DNA of 64,000 nt from Branchiostoma belcheri (lineage: Eukaryota > Chordata > Leptocardii > Amphioxiformes > Branchiostomatidae). The notes under the pieces were generated by a model that ran no database searches, was not told the origin of the DNA, and was given only the letters and a program-made list of their open reading frames with translations. Positions 20,218 through 33,839 of this stretch are shown here, piece after piece (position 1 is the first letter of the stretch; each line of letters starts with the position of its first letter). The stretch spans positions 235,983-299,982 of the forward strand of contig NW_017803135.1 of the NCBI RefSeq assembly GCF_001625305.1. The letters run 5' to 3'. Both the position numbers and the translations under genes were made by a program.

Positions 20218-23200
20218 CTACTCATGGAGGGCACTTTTACATGATCTAATGTTGTTCAGTACTGTTGCCATGTTGGGATGTGATGTGTTGTCCCCATAGA
20301 CAACTTTCATCATATTCAATGATTGTTGGTAATAGCTGATGGCTTTACTGTGATCACCGAGTTTGTGCCAATATGCCCCAATGTTATTTAGTGATGAAGC
20401 AATGTCGGGATGTGGCGTTGTTTCACCATAGATAGCTTTCCTCATCTTCAGTGACTGTTCGTAATAACTAATAGCTTTCCTCTTATCCCCAAGGTCACTC
20501 CAACATGTCCCGATGTTGTTTAGTGATTTCGCAATGTCGGGATGTGGCATCGTTTCACCATAGATAGCTTTCATCATCTTCAGTGACTGTTCGTGATAAC
20601 TGACAGCTTTTGTCTGATCACCAAGGTCACCCAAACAGTTCCCAATGTTGTTTAGTGATGACGCAATGTCGGGATGTGGCGTTGTTTCGCCATAGATAGC
20701 TTTCCTCATCTTCAGTGACTGTCCGTAATAAGTGATAGCTTTCCTTTGATCACCAAGACAACTCCAACATGTCCCAAAGTTGTTTAGTGATGTCGCAATG
20801 TCGGGATGTGGCGTTGTTTCGCCATAGATAGCTTTCCTCATCTTCAGTGACTGTTCGTAATAAGTGATAGCTTTCCTTTGATCACCAAGGTCACCCAAAC
20901 AGTTCCCAATGTTGTTTAGTGATGACGCAATGTCGGGATGTGGCGTTGTTTCCCCATAGATAGCTTTCGTCATCTTCAGTGACTGTTCGTAATAAGTGAT
21001 AGCTTTCCTTTGATTACCAAGGTCACCCAAACAGTTCCCAATGTTGTTTAGTGATTTAGCAATGTCGGGATGTGGCGTTGTTTCGCCATAGATAGCTTTC
21101 CTCATCTTCAGTGACTGTTCGTAATAAGTGATAGCTTTCCTTTGATCACCAAGGTCACCCAAACAGTTCCCAATGTTGTTTAGTGATGACGCAATGTCGG
21201 GATGTGGCGTTTTTTCGCCATAGATAGCTTTCTTCATCTTCAGTGACTGTTCGTAAAAACTGATAGCTTTCCTCTGGTCACCAAGGTCACTCCAACATAT
21301 CCCAATGTTGTCTATTGATCCAGCAATTTCGGGACGCATTTCGGTGTCTGCACAAATATTTTTTCTAGCGCTAAGTCCTCGTTCGTAGTAGCTCTTCGCT
21401 TTCTCATAGTAACCGCAACTGTGCGAGACTCTGCCTAACGCCAAAAGTATCTCAAACTGCTTTTCCTCGTCACCACCCGCCTCTTGCAATGCTGCCTCAA
21501 AATGACGTAAGGATGCGTCTAACTGCAACAGCTGTTGTGCTATTTGCCCCCTGGTTTGAGCTGAGTTGTCAAAGATGGCAGTTGGGAATATCTTTGTTGT
21601 TCGATTATCCTTTTTAACTGTATCCACAATGCATCTTTTTAATGGAATGGCTGTATAGTAGTACCTGAACAACATTTTAGAGTTTGGTATGTGGAAAACT
21701 GACTCAACTACCGTGTCATCTACGTCATGTTTGTCCAGTACGATTTTCATCTCCGTGAGAGGAGACAGTTTGTCCTTCTGTCCTCCGTTTGCAATGTAGG
21801 TTCTTAACCGAACGCTCCGCTGAGATGCTGATCAGTACAGTCAAGTGGTGGGCATCTTCGTCACTGATCCACTGGGTCTTGTGTAACTCTTCTATCATTC
21901 CCCACACACTGGAGATCGTGATACCACAGCAAATACTTAACACATCAACGGCCACGCTGGGAAAACGGTAGATTTCTTTCTTTACATTCACAAGTTGGTC
22001 AGTTGGTTCAACGTTTTTATTTCCCGAATGTTATCCTTCAGTATCAGCATTGCTGACAACCGGGACAGAACAGGAGAACGGTCTACGCTGTTGTTGACAA
22101 TGCTTGTATACTCATCTACCAAAGACTCGTCCCCTGTTAAGTAGGTCACCCGTCTGAGGATGTCTGACAGGTGATAGCCTTCCGCCAGGGAGATGTGAAG
22201 CTGCTGATATTCGGCCAACTTAGCCGGAGTCTGGATGAGACTAACGGGAGGTTTGCTTTTGGTTCCGTCTCTTCCAAACGGAGTCTTCGAAGCCCATGGC
22301 ATGAAGCCGTCGAAGGCAAAGCCGCGAGGTGTGACGGAGTCGTAGAACCAGACTTTCTTTGGGTCTTCTGAGAGAAAGTCGTTGAGTGACGGGATGGCCA
22401 TGGCCGGGAGAATGGTTTCCCCAAGGTTGATGACTTTCAGATGTAAGTAGTGTGTGAGATTTAGGAAATACCTCCGTGTATCATCATCATCCTTCCCCTC
22501 CTCAATCAGAATGGCGAACTCCAGGTCGGAGTACGGCGTCACCAGTTCTGTGGCCTGTGACCCCAACCCCATGAAAGCGTACTTACAGGGAGGAGGTCCG
22601 AGTTTGGCAATGCATTCGTCTGTCAGTACTTGGACAAACTCTTGTCTTTCAGCTGTGATGCTCTTGAACAAGTTCTTGATCGCTTCAGCTCGTTTGATCT
22701 CTACCTCTCTCACGACGGGATCGTCTTCATCATACTGATAAGGGTTGTGTTCCTGATGAATTGTTTCGAGCTGAGATTTTGCACGGGCGCGCGAGTTGTC
22801 CAGTTCCTTTATGTGATCTAACGCGCTGCTATACAGGCACGGTTCACAGTCAAGGTTACAGGTGTTTATAAGAAACTGCCTTTCTGTTTCTTGCAGTTTT
22901 GTCACCATGTTTTGTTTGTCTCCATTTGACCGTGCAATAGAAGCGTTATACAGAGCTGCCGCCTGTGTGAATTTCCTACCTTCTCCTGTCCGCTTACCTC
23001 GCTCGACGTAGACGTCACCCAACCTGCACAGACAGTCGGCTTCTTTGGCCTTCTTGGGTTTACTGCGATCTGTAGTCATGGAGTTGGAAAAAATAAGAAT
23101 TGACCAATATTTAACAATTCTTTTTATGTTAGTTTCTGATATTTGCGTTCGAATTGGGTAAGGTAACTGAAAAAAGAAAGATTCGCTTATTAAGGTAAAT

Positions 23201-25008
23201 AGAATTAAGTCAAATATCTTAATAAAGATTCAAATAAAAACAAAGGTTATCATGGAGAGATGTATAGAAAGGGTATTACAGACCATGAACCAACTTTAAG
23301 GCGGCTGCTATGTTCGTCTCTGCTGTGTCCAGGTCTCCATTTCTCACATCACGGTCTGCCGTCTGGAGGTACCTGCGGTAGGATCTAAACAACAAAGCCA
23401 GTTTTGAGAACAAAGGTGATAAATCGCTACTTGTGTTGTTGTACAAAAGTAATGAATGCCAAGCGTTCGTTTTTATTGCTACATAAAATTAAACAAAAAC
23501 TTTATTACGACACAAAACCAAAGTTATGCACAATTATAGCATTTGTTGGCGTGTGTATAAGATATCTCTCCAACAGAATGTAAAATTGTCCCATTTTCAT
23601 GTTTATTAAAGTGTTATTAGGATTTAAGCAATTAACAACACTGGGTACATTAGACAAGGAAACATTAAAGCACTAACATGTCATCGTCAACTTGATCTTG
23701 ACTTGTGGTTCCGTCGCTAGAGGGCGCAGCTGAGAAGGTAGAGAAGAGGCCCTTCCGTCCTCTCACGTCTTGTTGCCGTTGTGCACGTGATAACCTCTGC
23801 GAGAACCGATAGGAAGATATGTTTAAGAGGTGGTTATGCAATCTACAAAGAGCTTTGACCAACGACCTGGCATGACCCCATGTAAAGTAAACTGAGTCTA
23901 TGTTAAATACGGAGTATTTTCAGGGGAATATAAAATGTGATGAATATTGTTTGTCAAACTCCAAGGGCTAACTAAGACACATTCCATCCTGTTGTCAAGA
24001 TGTACACATACCCATGGACAAAAATACATGCATAGTAACAGCTTATTGAATATTTTTGTCAAAGACTCAGTACAAACTCCACCCATACATTTCTTCGGAG
24101 AATTAAGCAATGGTGTTAATAAATCAATTCAAGAATTTGGTGTCATTCTAGCCGAAAAAGACCCCAAGTGACACGATAAGCCTTTACACAAATGGCGCCG
24201 AGAAATGCATGACGGGATATTCTTAGATAAACAAACCTAGAGGCCACCTAGTTGAAACCCGGAAGTATATTCTGGTACACTAGCGAGTGGTGACTAAGTA
24301 AAATAGTTCTCTCACCTTCTTTCTTGTTTTGGTGATGTCTTGTCTAATTTTTGCGGTGTGCAGTAAGCGGTGTACAATGACAACTGTTCCATGAACGTTG
24401 TGACACCGCGCCAGTGCCCTGTTGTACAGAGCAGTAGCTCTGGTCAAGTTTCTAGTGTCTCCAGTTTCTGTTCCTCTTTTCAGGTACACGTCACCCAGAC
24501 TCTTGATCGCTTCTGTTTCTAACATGCTGTTGTCCTTTACTATCGCCTCTACCATCACCTGTGCGTATCCAACCAGCAAAGAGTCAGTGTTACCTCCGGT
24601 AGCCCGTCTCTTGTCCAGATCTTGGAACTTTGCCGCTACCTTTGCAGGTGTAGTCGTCTCCTTGTCTTCAGTTGGCTGTTCTTTACCCTGTGATGACAGC
24701 CCTTGTACAAGCCTCTCCGTGTAATGGTAGCGGTGTTCTATACCATCTGCCTGTTCTTCATGGTAACACCGTACCATAGCAGCAATGTAAAGCGCCAAGG
24801 CCGTGTTGAACTTCCCCACGTCCTTCCCGAGTCTTCCCTTCTCCACGTTCACGTCGCCCAGAGTTTTGAGCAGCTCCACTTCCGCCAGCCTGTCCGTGTC
24901 GGCCATAGCGTCCACCAGGGCACGAAGGTAGCCTGTCTCCGCCCGGGCTAGTCCGTACCTCCTGCACTTCTCGTCCGCCTCACGGAGTTTCTCACACACC
25001 CGCAACAT
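20218..25008 (-). pseudogene. NTase-TPR gene, copy C (interrupted frame)
   Basis: The exons are 25008-24316, 23796-23678, 23384-23284 and 23069-20218. Exon 4 loses one base in a T run near 22013 (REIK then an early stop) and gains one near 21815 (after SAE), so about 65 codons are shifted and the frame is then restored. Exon 2 is the longest of the seven (39 codons). The TPR tract has only 8 units. Four of them read NIGNCLGDLG, with leucine and glycine where others have WS, a variant spread locally within this copy. An in-frame upstream ATG at 25119 exists but is not shared with other copies, so MLRVCEK is preferred. The reading-frame breaks could be assembly errors. Confidence 0.75.
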
Positions 25009-25344
25009 GGTGACCCTCCGCTGAGAGAAGGTCTGTAAAACTGTTCCCCGTGTTGGCTTTATGGGCGTGACTCGAGCAAACACAGGTCTGGACAAACATC
25101 CCGCTGCTGGTGTCAGCATTACATCATCCCTCAGCCGATAACAAAGCTCAAAAGTCCAATACTCCTACTAACACATCGATAAAACTCGTAAACATGTCAG
25201 GTAGCGTGTTGTATTAGTTGTTTTATGTTATTTATTTCTCTGCACGGAGTTTCTCACAAACCAGCAACATTTTTTTGGGGGGGGGGGCGGGGTCATATTC
25301 CAACATTTCATGACTATACATGGTGACGGTACACTCAAGTTATA

Positions 25345-25509
25345 TCAACAAGAGGAAAATATAGGACAGAAAAATACTTTATCATTTTTTACTTGAGTTA
25401 AGGAAAGTCTTGTAAAGTGAATTTCCCACTGGCACAAGATCGGTGGCATGTCAGGACTCGAACCCAGGACCTCTTGGTTCTAAGTCGAGCACATACGCCA
25501 TACGACCCG
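25345..25509 (-). mobile_element. tRNA-derived SINE head upstream of copy C
   Basis: The box B-like GGTTCGAGTCC on the minus strand and its flanks match the SINE head at 6930-7097. Confidence 0.55.
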
Positions 25510-25749
25510 GCATTGTTTTACCTGTGCTATATGTGGTAATAAAAATATTGTGGAAACACAAGACCTATCATGTCATCATTGTCTGCTGGTAAGAACGCAC
25601 ATAAGGGTAAAGCTGGTGTTGTCCTTGGTGCTGATCATGTCATTCCGCAGGCACCTGCTAGATGGCGCTTCAACACAGTATATCCACTTCTAGATCGGCA
25701 CGATTCACGGCAGATGCGGCAGTTACTAGTCCTCAACAGTCCTCAATAG

Positions 25750-26035
25750 ACAACTATGGGTGTGGCTGATATGTATGTAGATATAGCGTATTGTGTGTGG
25801 AGGGGCTACAACCTGTCAACCATCACCCTGTATTCTGTTTGATCAAGATTTTACTTCTGCTGTATGTGTTAATGAAAAGATTCGGCAAGATTCACGGTAG
25901 ATGCGGCAGTTACTATTCCTTAGCAGTCCTCAGTAGACAACTATGGGTGTGGCTGATATGTATGTAGATATAGCGTATTGTGTGTGGAGGGGGGGGCTAC
26001 AACCATCATCCTGTATTCTGTTTGCTCAATTGTAC
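25750..26035. repeat. tandem units of about 180 bp
   Basis: Two successive units carry GATATAGCGTATTGTGTGTG, then CATCCTGTATTCTGTTTG, then CACGGTAGATGCGGCAGTTA. The second is partial. Related units lie at 1-180, near 34.1 kb and at 43.4-43.87 kb. Confidence 0.7.
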
Positions 26036-26223
26036 ATACCAGTAGTCCAGTAGATAGGTATCACCACATTAGTTAAAAAAAAAACAAATCTATTTCATCG
26101 TTTTGTTCTGTTGCAATGAACCTGCCTTCTTACCGTCGCTGTTGTTGTCATGGCGAGAATCACCCGCTCATTCAATACCATCGTGATGCTGATAATCCAC
26201 ATCTTTCATCATCCATGACTTCT

Positions 26224-26370
26224 GTTCACTCACTCACTCACTCACTCACTCACTCACTCACCCACCCACTCACACACTCACTCACTCACTCACTCACTCA
26301 CTCTCACTCACTCACTCACTCACTCACTCACTCACTCACTCACTCACTCACTCTCACTCACTCACTCACA
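26224..26370. repeat. (ACTC)n simple repeat beside copy D
   Basis: Tetranucleotide tract just beyond the polyadenylation signal of copy D. Confidence 0.9.
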
Positions 26371-26402
26371 CTTACTCAGAAACAATACAAGCCTTTGTTT
26401 CC

Positions 26403-26408
26403 TTTATT
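26403..26408 (-). terminator. polyadenylation signal of copy D
   Basis: AATAAA on the minus strand, about 330 bases past the stop codon. Confidence 0.6.
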
Positions 26409-26736
26409 CATTTGTACAGTATAGACATGTAGTCCCTGACGTTAGATATAGGACATATCAGAAAAGCATAAATCGCTGCTCAAGTGTAGGAATCCCACGA
26501 ACGACTGTACATGTAAGTTACATAATATCATACTATGCTCCATTCTGGAAAGTACATTTGGTAGTTTCCTAGAATTCCTGTTATGTAATAGAAGCCACCA
26601 TACCGAGTATACATTTTGTGAGCAATATAGCTATGTGATGACATGATATGGCAAGGCAGATTGGAGGTGTTCAGTAGTGTCTCCATAGTTAGCTAATCCT
26701 GAGTGACGATTTGGTATAACTAATAACGGCTTTACT

Positions 26737-29700
26737 CTACTCGTGGAGGGTACTTTTACAGGATCTAATGTTGTTCAGTACTATTGCAATGTTGGGATGT
26801 AATGTGTTATCCTCATAGATAACTTTCATCATATTCAATGTCTGTTCGTAAGAGCTGATGGCTTTACTGTGATCACCAAATTCGTGCCAACATGCCCCAA
26901 TGTTGTTTAGTGATGAGGCAATGTCGGGATGTGGCGTTGTTTTGCCATAGATAGCTTGTCTCATCTTCAGAGACAGTTCGTAATATCTCATAGCTTTACT
27001 GTGATCACCGAATTCGTGCCAACATGCCCCAATGTTGTGTAGTGATTTAGCAATGTCGGGATGTGGCGTTGTTTCACCATAGATAGCTTTCATCATCTTC
27101 AGTGACTGTTCGTAATAACTGATAGCTTTCCTCTGATCACCAAGGTCACTCCAACAGTTCCCAAAGTTGTTTAGTGATGAAGCAATGTCGGGATGTGGCG
27201 TTGTTTCCCCATAGATAGCTTTCCTCATCTTCAGTGACTGTTCGTGATAACTGATAGCTTTTCTCCGATCACCAAGGTCACTCCAACATGCTCCAATGTT
27301 GTTTAGTGATGAAGCAATGTCGGGATGTGGGTTTGTATCGCCATAGATTGCTTTTGTCATCTTCAGTGACTGTTCGTGATAACTTACGGCTTTCCTTTGA
27401 TCACCAAGGTCACGCCAACATGTCCCAATGTTGTTTAGTGATGACGCAATGTCAGGATGTGGCATTGTTTCGCCATAGATAGCTTTCATCATCTTCAGTG
27501 ACTGTTTGTAATAACTGATAGCTTTTCTCTGATCACCAAGGCCACTCCAACATTTCCCGATGTTGTTCAGTGATGAAGCAATGTCAGGATGTGGCGTTGT
27601 TTCACCATAGGTAGCTTTCCTCATCTTCAGCGATTGTTCGTGATAACTGATAGCTTTTCTCATATCACCAAGGCCACTCCAACATTCCCCAATGTTGTTC
27701 AGTGATGAAGCAATGTCGGGATGTGGCGTTGTTTCGCCATAGATAGCTTTCATCATCTTCAGTGACTGCTCATTATAACTGATAGCTTTTCTCTGGTCAC
27801 CAAGATCATTCCAACAGTTCCCAATGTTGTTTAGTGACGAAGCAATGTCTGGGTGTGGCGTTGTTTCGCCATAGATAGCTTTCCTCATCTTTAGTGACTG
27901 TTCGTAATAACTGATAGCTTTCCTCTGATCGCCAAGGTCACTCCAACATGTCCCAATGTTGTGTAATGATGACGCAATGTCTGGATGTTCTGTTGCTTCG
28001 CCATAGATAGCCTTTATCATCTTCAGTGACTGTTCGTAGTACGTGATCGCTTTTCTCTGACCACCAAGGTCGCTCCAACATGCCCCAATATTGTGTAGTG
28101 ATAAAGCAATGTCAGGATGTGGCGTTGTTTCGCCATAGATAGCTTTCATCATTTTCAGTGACTGTTCGTAATAACTGATAGCTTTCCTCTGATCACCAAG
28201 GTTACTCCAACATACCCCAACGTTGTTTAGTGATGAAGCAATGTCGGGATGTGGCTTTGTTTCGCCAAAGATAGCTTTCCTCATTTTCAGAGATTGTTCG
28301 TAATAACTAAAAGCTCTCCTCTTATCGCCAAGGTCACTCCAACATGCCCCAATGTTGTTTAGTGATGAAGCAATGTCAGGATGTTCTGTTGTGTCGCCAT
28401 ACATAACTCTCACCATCTTCAGTGACTGTTCGTGATAACTGAGAGCTTTTCTCTGATCACCAAGCTTACGCCAACAATTCCCAATGTTGCTTAGTGATTT
28501 AGCAATGTCAGGATATGGCGTTGTTTCAGCATAGATATTTTTCGTCATCTTCAGCGACTGTTCGTAATAACTGATAGCTTTTCTCTGATCGCCAAGGTCA
28601 CTCCAACATGCCCCGATGTTGTTTAGTGATTTAGCAATGTCGAGATGTGGCGTTGTTTCACCATATATAGCTTTCATCCTCATTAGTGACTGTTCGTGAT
28701 AACTGATAGCTTTCCTCTGATCACCAAGGCCGTTCCAACATGACCCAATGTTTGCGAGTAACGAGGCAATTGCGGGATGCGTTTTGGTGCCTTCGTCAAT
28801 AGTATTTCCAATTCTGAGTGCCTGTTTGTAGTAGCTAATCGCTTTCTCATAGTCACCGCGACTGTGCGAGACATTGCCTAACGCCAAAAGTATGCCCAAC
28901 TGCTTTTCCTCGTCACCACCCGCCTCTTTCAGTGCTGCCTCCAAGTGACGTACGGATGCGTCAAACTGTAGCAGTTGATGTGTTATTCGGCCCCTGGTTT
29001 GAGATGAGTTGTCAAAGATGGCTGTTGGGAATATCTTTGTGGTTTGATTTTCAATTTGAATTGTATCCATAATACATCTTTTTAATGGAAAGGCTGTATA
29101 GTAGTACCTGAACAACATTTTCGAGTCCGGTATGTGGAAAACTGACTCAACGATGGTGTCATCTACGTCATGTTTGTCCAGTTGGACTTTCATCTCCGTG
29201 AGAGGAGACAGTCTGTCCTTCTGTCCTCCGTTGGCAATGTACGTTCTTAACCGTAGCTCCGCTGAGATGCTGATCAGTACAGTCAAGTGGTGGGCATCTT
29301 CGTCACTGATCTGCTGTGTCTTGTGTAACTCTTCTATCATTCCCCACACACTGGGGATCGTGATACCACAGCAAATACTCAACACATCGACAGACACGCT
29401 GGGAAAACGGTAGATTTCTTTCTTCACATCTAGAAGTTGGTCGGTTGGTTCAACGTTTTTTATTTCCCGAATGTTATCCTTCAGTATCAGCATTGCTGAC
29501 AACCGGGACAGAACAGGAGAACGGTCTACGCTGTTGTTGACAATGCTTGTATACTCATCTACCAAAGACTCGTCCCCTGTTAAGTAGGTCACCCGTCTGA
29601 GGATGTCTGACAGGTGATAGCCTTCCGCCAGGGCGATGTGCAGATGCTGATATTCGGCCAACTCGGTAGGCGTCTGGATGAGACTAACGGGAGGTTTGCT

Positions 29701-32533
29701 TTTGGTTTGATCTCTTCCAAACGGAGTCTTAGAAGCCCATGGCATGAAGCCGTCAAAGGCGAAGCCGCGAGGTGTGACGGAGTCAAAGAACCAGTCTTTC
29801 TCTGGGTCTTCTGAGAGAAAGTCGTTGAGTGACGGGATGGCCATGGCTGGGAGGATGGTTTCCCCAAGGTTGATGACTTTGAGATGTAAGTAGTGTGTAA
29901 GATTTAGGAAGTACCTCCGTGTATCATCATCATCCTTCCCCTCCTCAATCAGAATGGCGAACTCCAGGTCGGAGTACGGCGTCACCAGTTCTGTGGCCTG
30001 TGACCCCAACCCCATGAAAGCGTACTTACAAGGGGGAGGTCCGAGTTTGGCGATGCATTCATCTGTCAGTACTTGGATAAACTCTCGTCTTTCAACTGTG
30101 ATGCTCTTGAACAAGTTCTTGATTGCTTCAGCTCGTTTGATCTCTACCTCTCTCACGACGGGATCGTCTTCATCATACTGATAAGGGTTGTGTTCCTGAT
30201 GAATTGTTTCGAGCTGAGATTTTGCACGTGCGCGCAAGTTGTCCAGTTCATTTCTGTGATCTAACGCGCCGCTATACGGACACGGTTCACAGTCAAGGTT
30301 ACAGGTGTTTTTAAGAAACTGCCTTTCTGTTTCTTGCAGCTTCGTTACCATGTTTTCTTTGGGTCCATCTGACCGCGCCATGGAGGCGTTATACAGAGCT
30401 GCCGCCTGTGTGAATTTCCTACCTTCTCCTGTCCGCTTACCTCGCTCGACGTAGACGTCACCCAACCTGCACAGACAGTCGGCCTCTTTGGCCTTTTCGG
30501 GTTTACTGTGATCTGTAGGGAGGAATTAAAAATTTAAACTGATCATTTAATGTGAAGCAAAGTAGTGCATAATTTTTTTTTTTACTTAGTACAAAACCAA
30601 GTCTTCCATTATAGAGGAAAATGAGTTAATGGAACTGTCAATGAAAAATTAAGAGAAGACTGAAAAAAGGTTATATTATGTAGGTATCAAAATTTTAAAC
30701 AGACCGTGAACCAGCTTTAGGGCGGCTGCTAGATTCTGCTCTGCTGCGTCCAGGTCTCCATTTCCTAAGTCACGGTCTGCCGTCTTGATGTACCTGCGGT
30801 AGGATCTAAACAACGAAGGAAACGTTGTTTTGAACTATATAACTGTACTTCAGAAAGGTACCAAATGCACCACAAAGTGTTTGACATAGTGCTCAATACA
30901 TATTAGGCCAATCATCCAATACACATATGTAATAGTGTTGACATAAAATTGAACAACGTAGTCTTTTCAATGTCACAAACAGACGTTATACACTGTAGTA
31001 ATATTGATAATACTGTATATGGCCTCTTGTTTATGTTTTCCGTTTATTTCGTTACTGAATGCATTAAAAAGGAAACACAAAATCACTAACATGTCGTCGT
31101 TAACTTTACTGGTGGTTCCGTCGCTAGAGGGCGCAGCTGAGAAGGGAGAGAAGTGACCCGTCCGTTCTCTCACGTCTTGTTGTTTTTGCGTACGTGTTGA
31201 CCTCTGCGAGAACCGATAGGGAGTATTAACGCTATGTATCATCAACAGGTGGTCATGTAAACCACAAAAGAGCTTTGACCAAGGTCAAAGGTAAATGACC
31301 AGACATGACGCGTGGAAGACCAATGCCAACCAAGACCAATGTTATTAACATTTTTTTGTTCAGTATCATTGTTGATATGTTTATTTTGATACGAACTGTC
31401 TCATAATTGTGGTCAGGGAGTTGAAAAGGCATTCTTAGGCCTGTTTCCCATGACCGGTTTTACATGTAATATACTACTATATGTAAAAAAGTTGGATACC
31501 TATTTGACTTCATACAACAAGACACATTCCACCCTATTGTCAAGAAATACATGTATATTCACAACTGATGGAACTATCCTGTCCCAAAAGATTCAGTACA
31601 AACTCCACCTTTACTTTTGTTCAGGGAATTAAGCAATGAAGTGAATAAATCAATATAGGAAGTTGCTATTCTAGCGGAGAAAGGCTCTTGACCTCAGGTG
31701 TCACGATGACTCTTTTCAACGTTAGCTCCACGAAATACATGGCGGAAAAATAAACAAACAGAGTCTAAACCCGGGCGTCTAGTAATGCATCAGCATGGTG
31801 AGTCCTGTCGCCATGCTCAAGTAAGAAATAGTTCTCTCACCTTGTTTCTTGTTGTGGTGATGTCTTGTCTGATTCTTGAGGTGTGCAGTAAGCGGTGAAC
31901 AATGACAACTGTTCCATGAACGTTGTGACACCGCGCAAGTGCCCTGTTGTACAGAGCAGTAGCTCTGGTCAAGTTTCTAGTGTCTCCAGTTTCTGTTCCT
32001 CTTTTCAGGTACACGTCACCCAGACTCTTGATCGCTTCTGTTTCTAGCATGCTGTTGTCTTTTACTATCGCCTCTACCATTACCTGTGCGTATCCAACCA
32101 GCAAAGAGTCTGTGTTATCTCTGGCAGCCCGTCTCTTGTCCAGATCTTCGAACTTTGCCGCTACCTTTGCAGGTGTAGTCGTCTCCTTGTCTTCTGTTGG
32201 CTGCTCTTTACCCTGTGATGACAGCCCTTGTAAAAGCCTCTCCGTGTAGTGGTAGCGGTGTTCTATACCATCTGCCTGTTCTTCATGGTAACACCGCACC
32301 ATAGCAGCAATGTAAAGAGCCAAGGCTGTGTTGAACTTCCCCACGTCCTTCCCGAGTCTTCCCTTCTCCACGTTCACGTCGCCCAGAGTTTTGAGCAGCT
32401 CCACTTCCGCCAGCCTGTCCGTGTCGGCCATGGCGTCCACCAGGGCACGGAGGTAGCCTGTCTCCGCCCGGGCTAGTCCGTACCTCCTGCCCTTCTCGTC
32501 CGCCTCACGGAGTTTCTCACACACCCGCAACAT
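26737..32533 (-). CDS. NTase-TPR gene, copy D (reference copy, open frame, about 1,560 aa)
   Basis: The exons are 32533-31841, 31203-31091, 30805-30705 and 30512-26737. Residues 49-80, 170-201 and about 318-349 are related modules of the form LGDVYVERG...ALYNASMAR, similar to TPR helices. Residues about 445-620 form a nucleotidyltransferase: G472-S473 followed by D484 and E486 fit the hG[GS]x(9-13)Dh[DE]h signature, and ELVTPYSD resembles GlnD. FAFDGF further on may supply the third acid. A helical region with KKEIYRFP, GITIPSVWGMIEEL, ISDEDAHHL and AELRLRTY matches the pattern of DUF294_C. About 15 TPR units of 44 residues plus one degenerate unit fill the C-terminus. This is the largest tract in the array. 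Proteins of this type appear in lancelet and cnidarian databases as PII-uridylyltransferase-N-terminal-like or nephrocystin-3-like. Substrate and role are unknown to me. Confidence 0.88.
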
Positions 32534-33111
32534 GGCGCACACTTGCTACGCTTCAGAAGAAAGAGTCTTTAAGAATCCTTCTTCACGGGCACAGTACCCC
32601 TCCTTAGCTTTCTGCGCCTGTCTTAAGCAAACACAGGTTTCACAATGCATTGTGTCATCTGTCAATGCAGAAGTCAAAGGTCCAATACAAAAGCTTTGGA
32701 AATACCCGTAAACAGATCACTGGCAGGTAACCCGCCTACCTGCCTAAGACTTAAGTACTCAGACCTTTTGCTTTCTTAACACAGTTTTGCAGGAAGACTG
32801 GTTCTTTACCGCCAACACTGCGTCTTAAACTGTATAATAAATAATTCTGATGTCGTCTTTGATTTGATCTTTTTACCGTTTTCGGGTCTTCCAGGTGGCC
32901 TCGTGTTTGATAAACCCTGCTGGTATACCTTTGGCCATATTTGTAGACCCAGAAATTACAGTATATTGGTAAACGGCCCCAACTGGACACTAGAATTCCT
33001 TCCTGGTTGGAAAATTTATTCTACTATAGTCTTATGTACTGCAGTGCATTCCGTTGGTCTGTGCCAGTGTTTTCTGCCCCTACGTTAGCTCGAATATCAC
33101 CGTTTGCAATG

Positions 33112-33280
33112 TGGCCGTATATGGTGTCAGTATTTTACCCTAGTGACAATGACAAGTTTGAATAGTAGGTGGTATATGGTGTCAGTGTTTTCTGTAACCA
33201 TAGTGACAATGGCAAGTTTGAATAGTCGGACTGGTATATGGTGTCAGTGTTTTGTGTAACCCTAGTGCAATGCCAACATG
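33112..33280. repeat. short tandem repeat, about 60 bp by three
   Basis: GTATATGGTGTCAGT occurs three times at roughly 60-base spacing, each followed by similar sequence ending in CAAGTTTGAATAGT or a variant. Confidence 0.7.
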
Positions 33281-33689
33281 TAACGGTCTCTCTCTGCCCT
33301 CTACCACGGCCCCCACTTGGTATATGTATTTACACGGGCCACTGATGTTGTACGTGGGCCCCTGATTCTGTACTTAAAGCTAGAGTCACATTTCCTCGAG
33401 GCGGCGATGTCCAGCCGTCGAGAACCCCGCCAGTTGCCTTCCAGGTCCCCGTGCGGTAGTGCCAAACTAGCCCGCAAACGCACCGCGTGGGCCCTTTTTT
33501 ATTGTGAACTTGGCTTACGTCGATGAACTGATATACCTACATGTAATTTAAAGTCATAACCCGGTCACCAGCCTCTCCCAGGGCTTCAGAGGAGCTCCCT
33601 CGGGCCACTGTAAGCACTGAAACCGCCTGGAAGATTAGCCCGCCCCGGTGATTTGGCCTGCCTGCCTGTCCACCAACGCAGAGGACAAA

Positions 33690-33839
33690 TACAGGACAGA
33701 CAATTACTCATTTTTACAGTGTTAAGTGAGGAAAGTCGTGTCCCTTTCCCAAAGGCACAAGATAGGTGGCATGTCAGGACTCAAACCCGGGACCTCTTGG
33801 TTCTAAGTCAAGCACTTTTCCGTTACGCCTCGCGCCCCC
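33690..33839 (-). mobile_element. tRNA-derived SINE head upstream of copy D
   Basis: Box B-like GGTTTGAGTCC on the minus strand, with the same order of blocks as at 6930-7097. Confidence 0.5.

Larger units (their letters stand above)
25009..26402. other. spacer between copies C and D
   Basis: Class 1 upstream region of C, a SINE head (about 25345-25509), two units of the 180-bp repeat, a block shared with 250-390, and an ACTC tract. No gene is visible. Confidence 0.7.

Noticed and set aside
25009-25119. Upstream start MLTPAAGCL... for copy C
   Set aside because: The extension is open only in C; the other class 1 copies do not keep it, so the shared MLRVCEK start is preferred.
33290-33660. 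GC-richer stretch in the D-E spacer as a possible exon or promoter
   Set aside because: No domain, no splice pattern and no matching copy elsewhere in the window; left unassigned.
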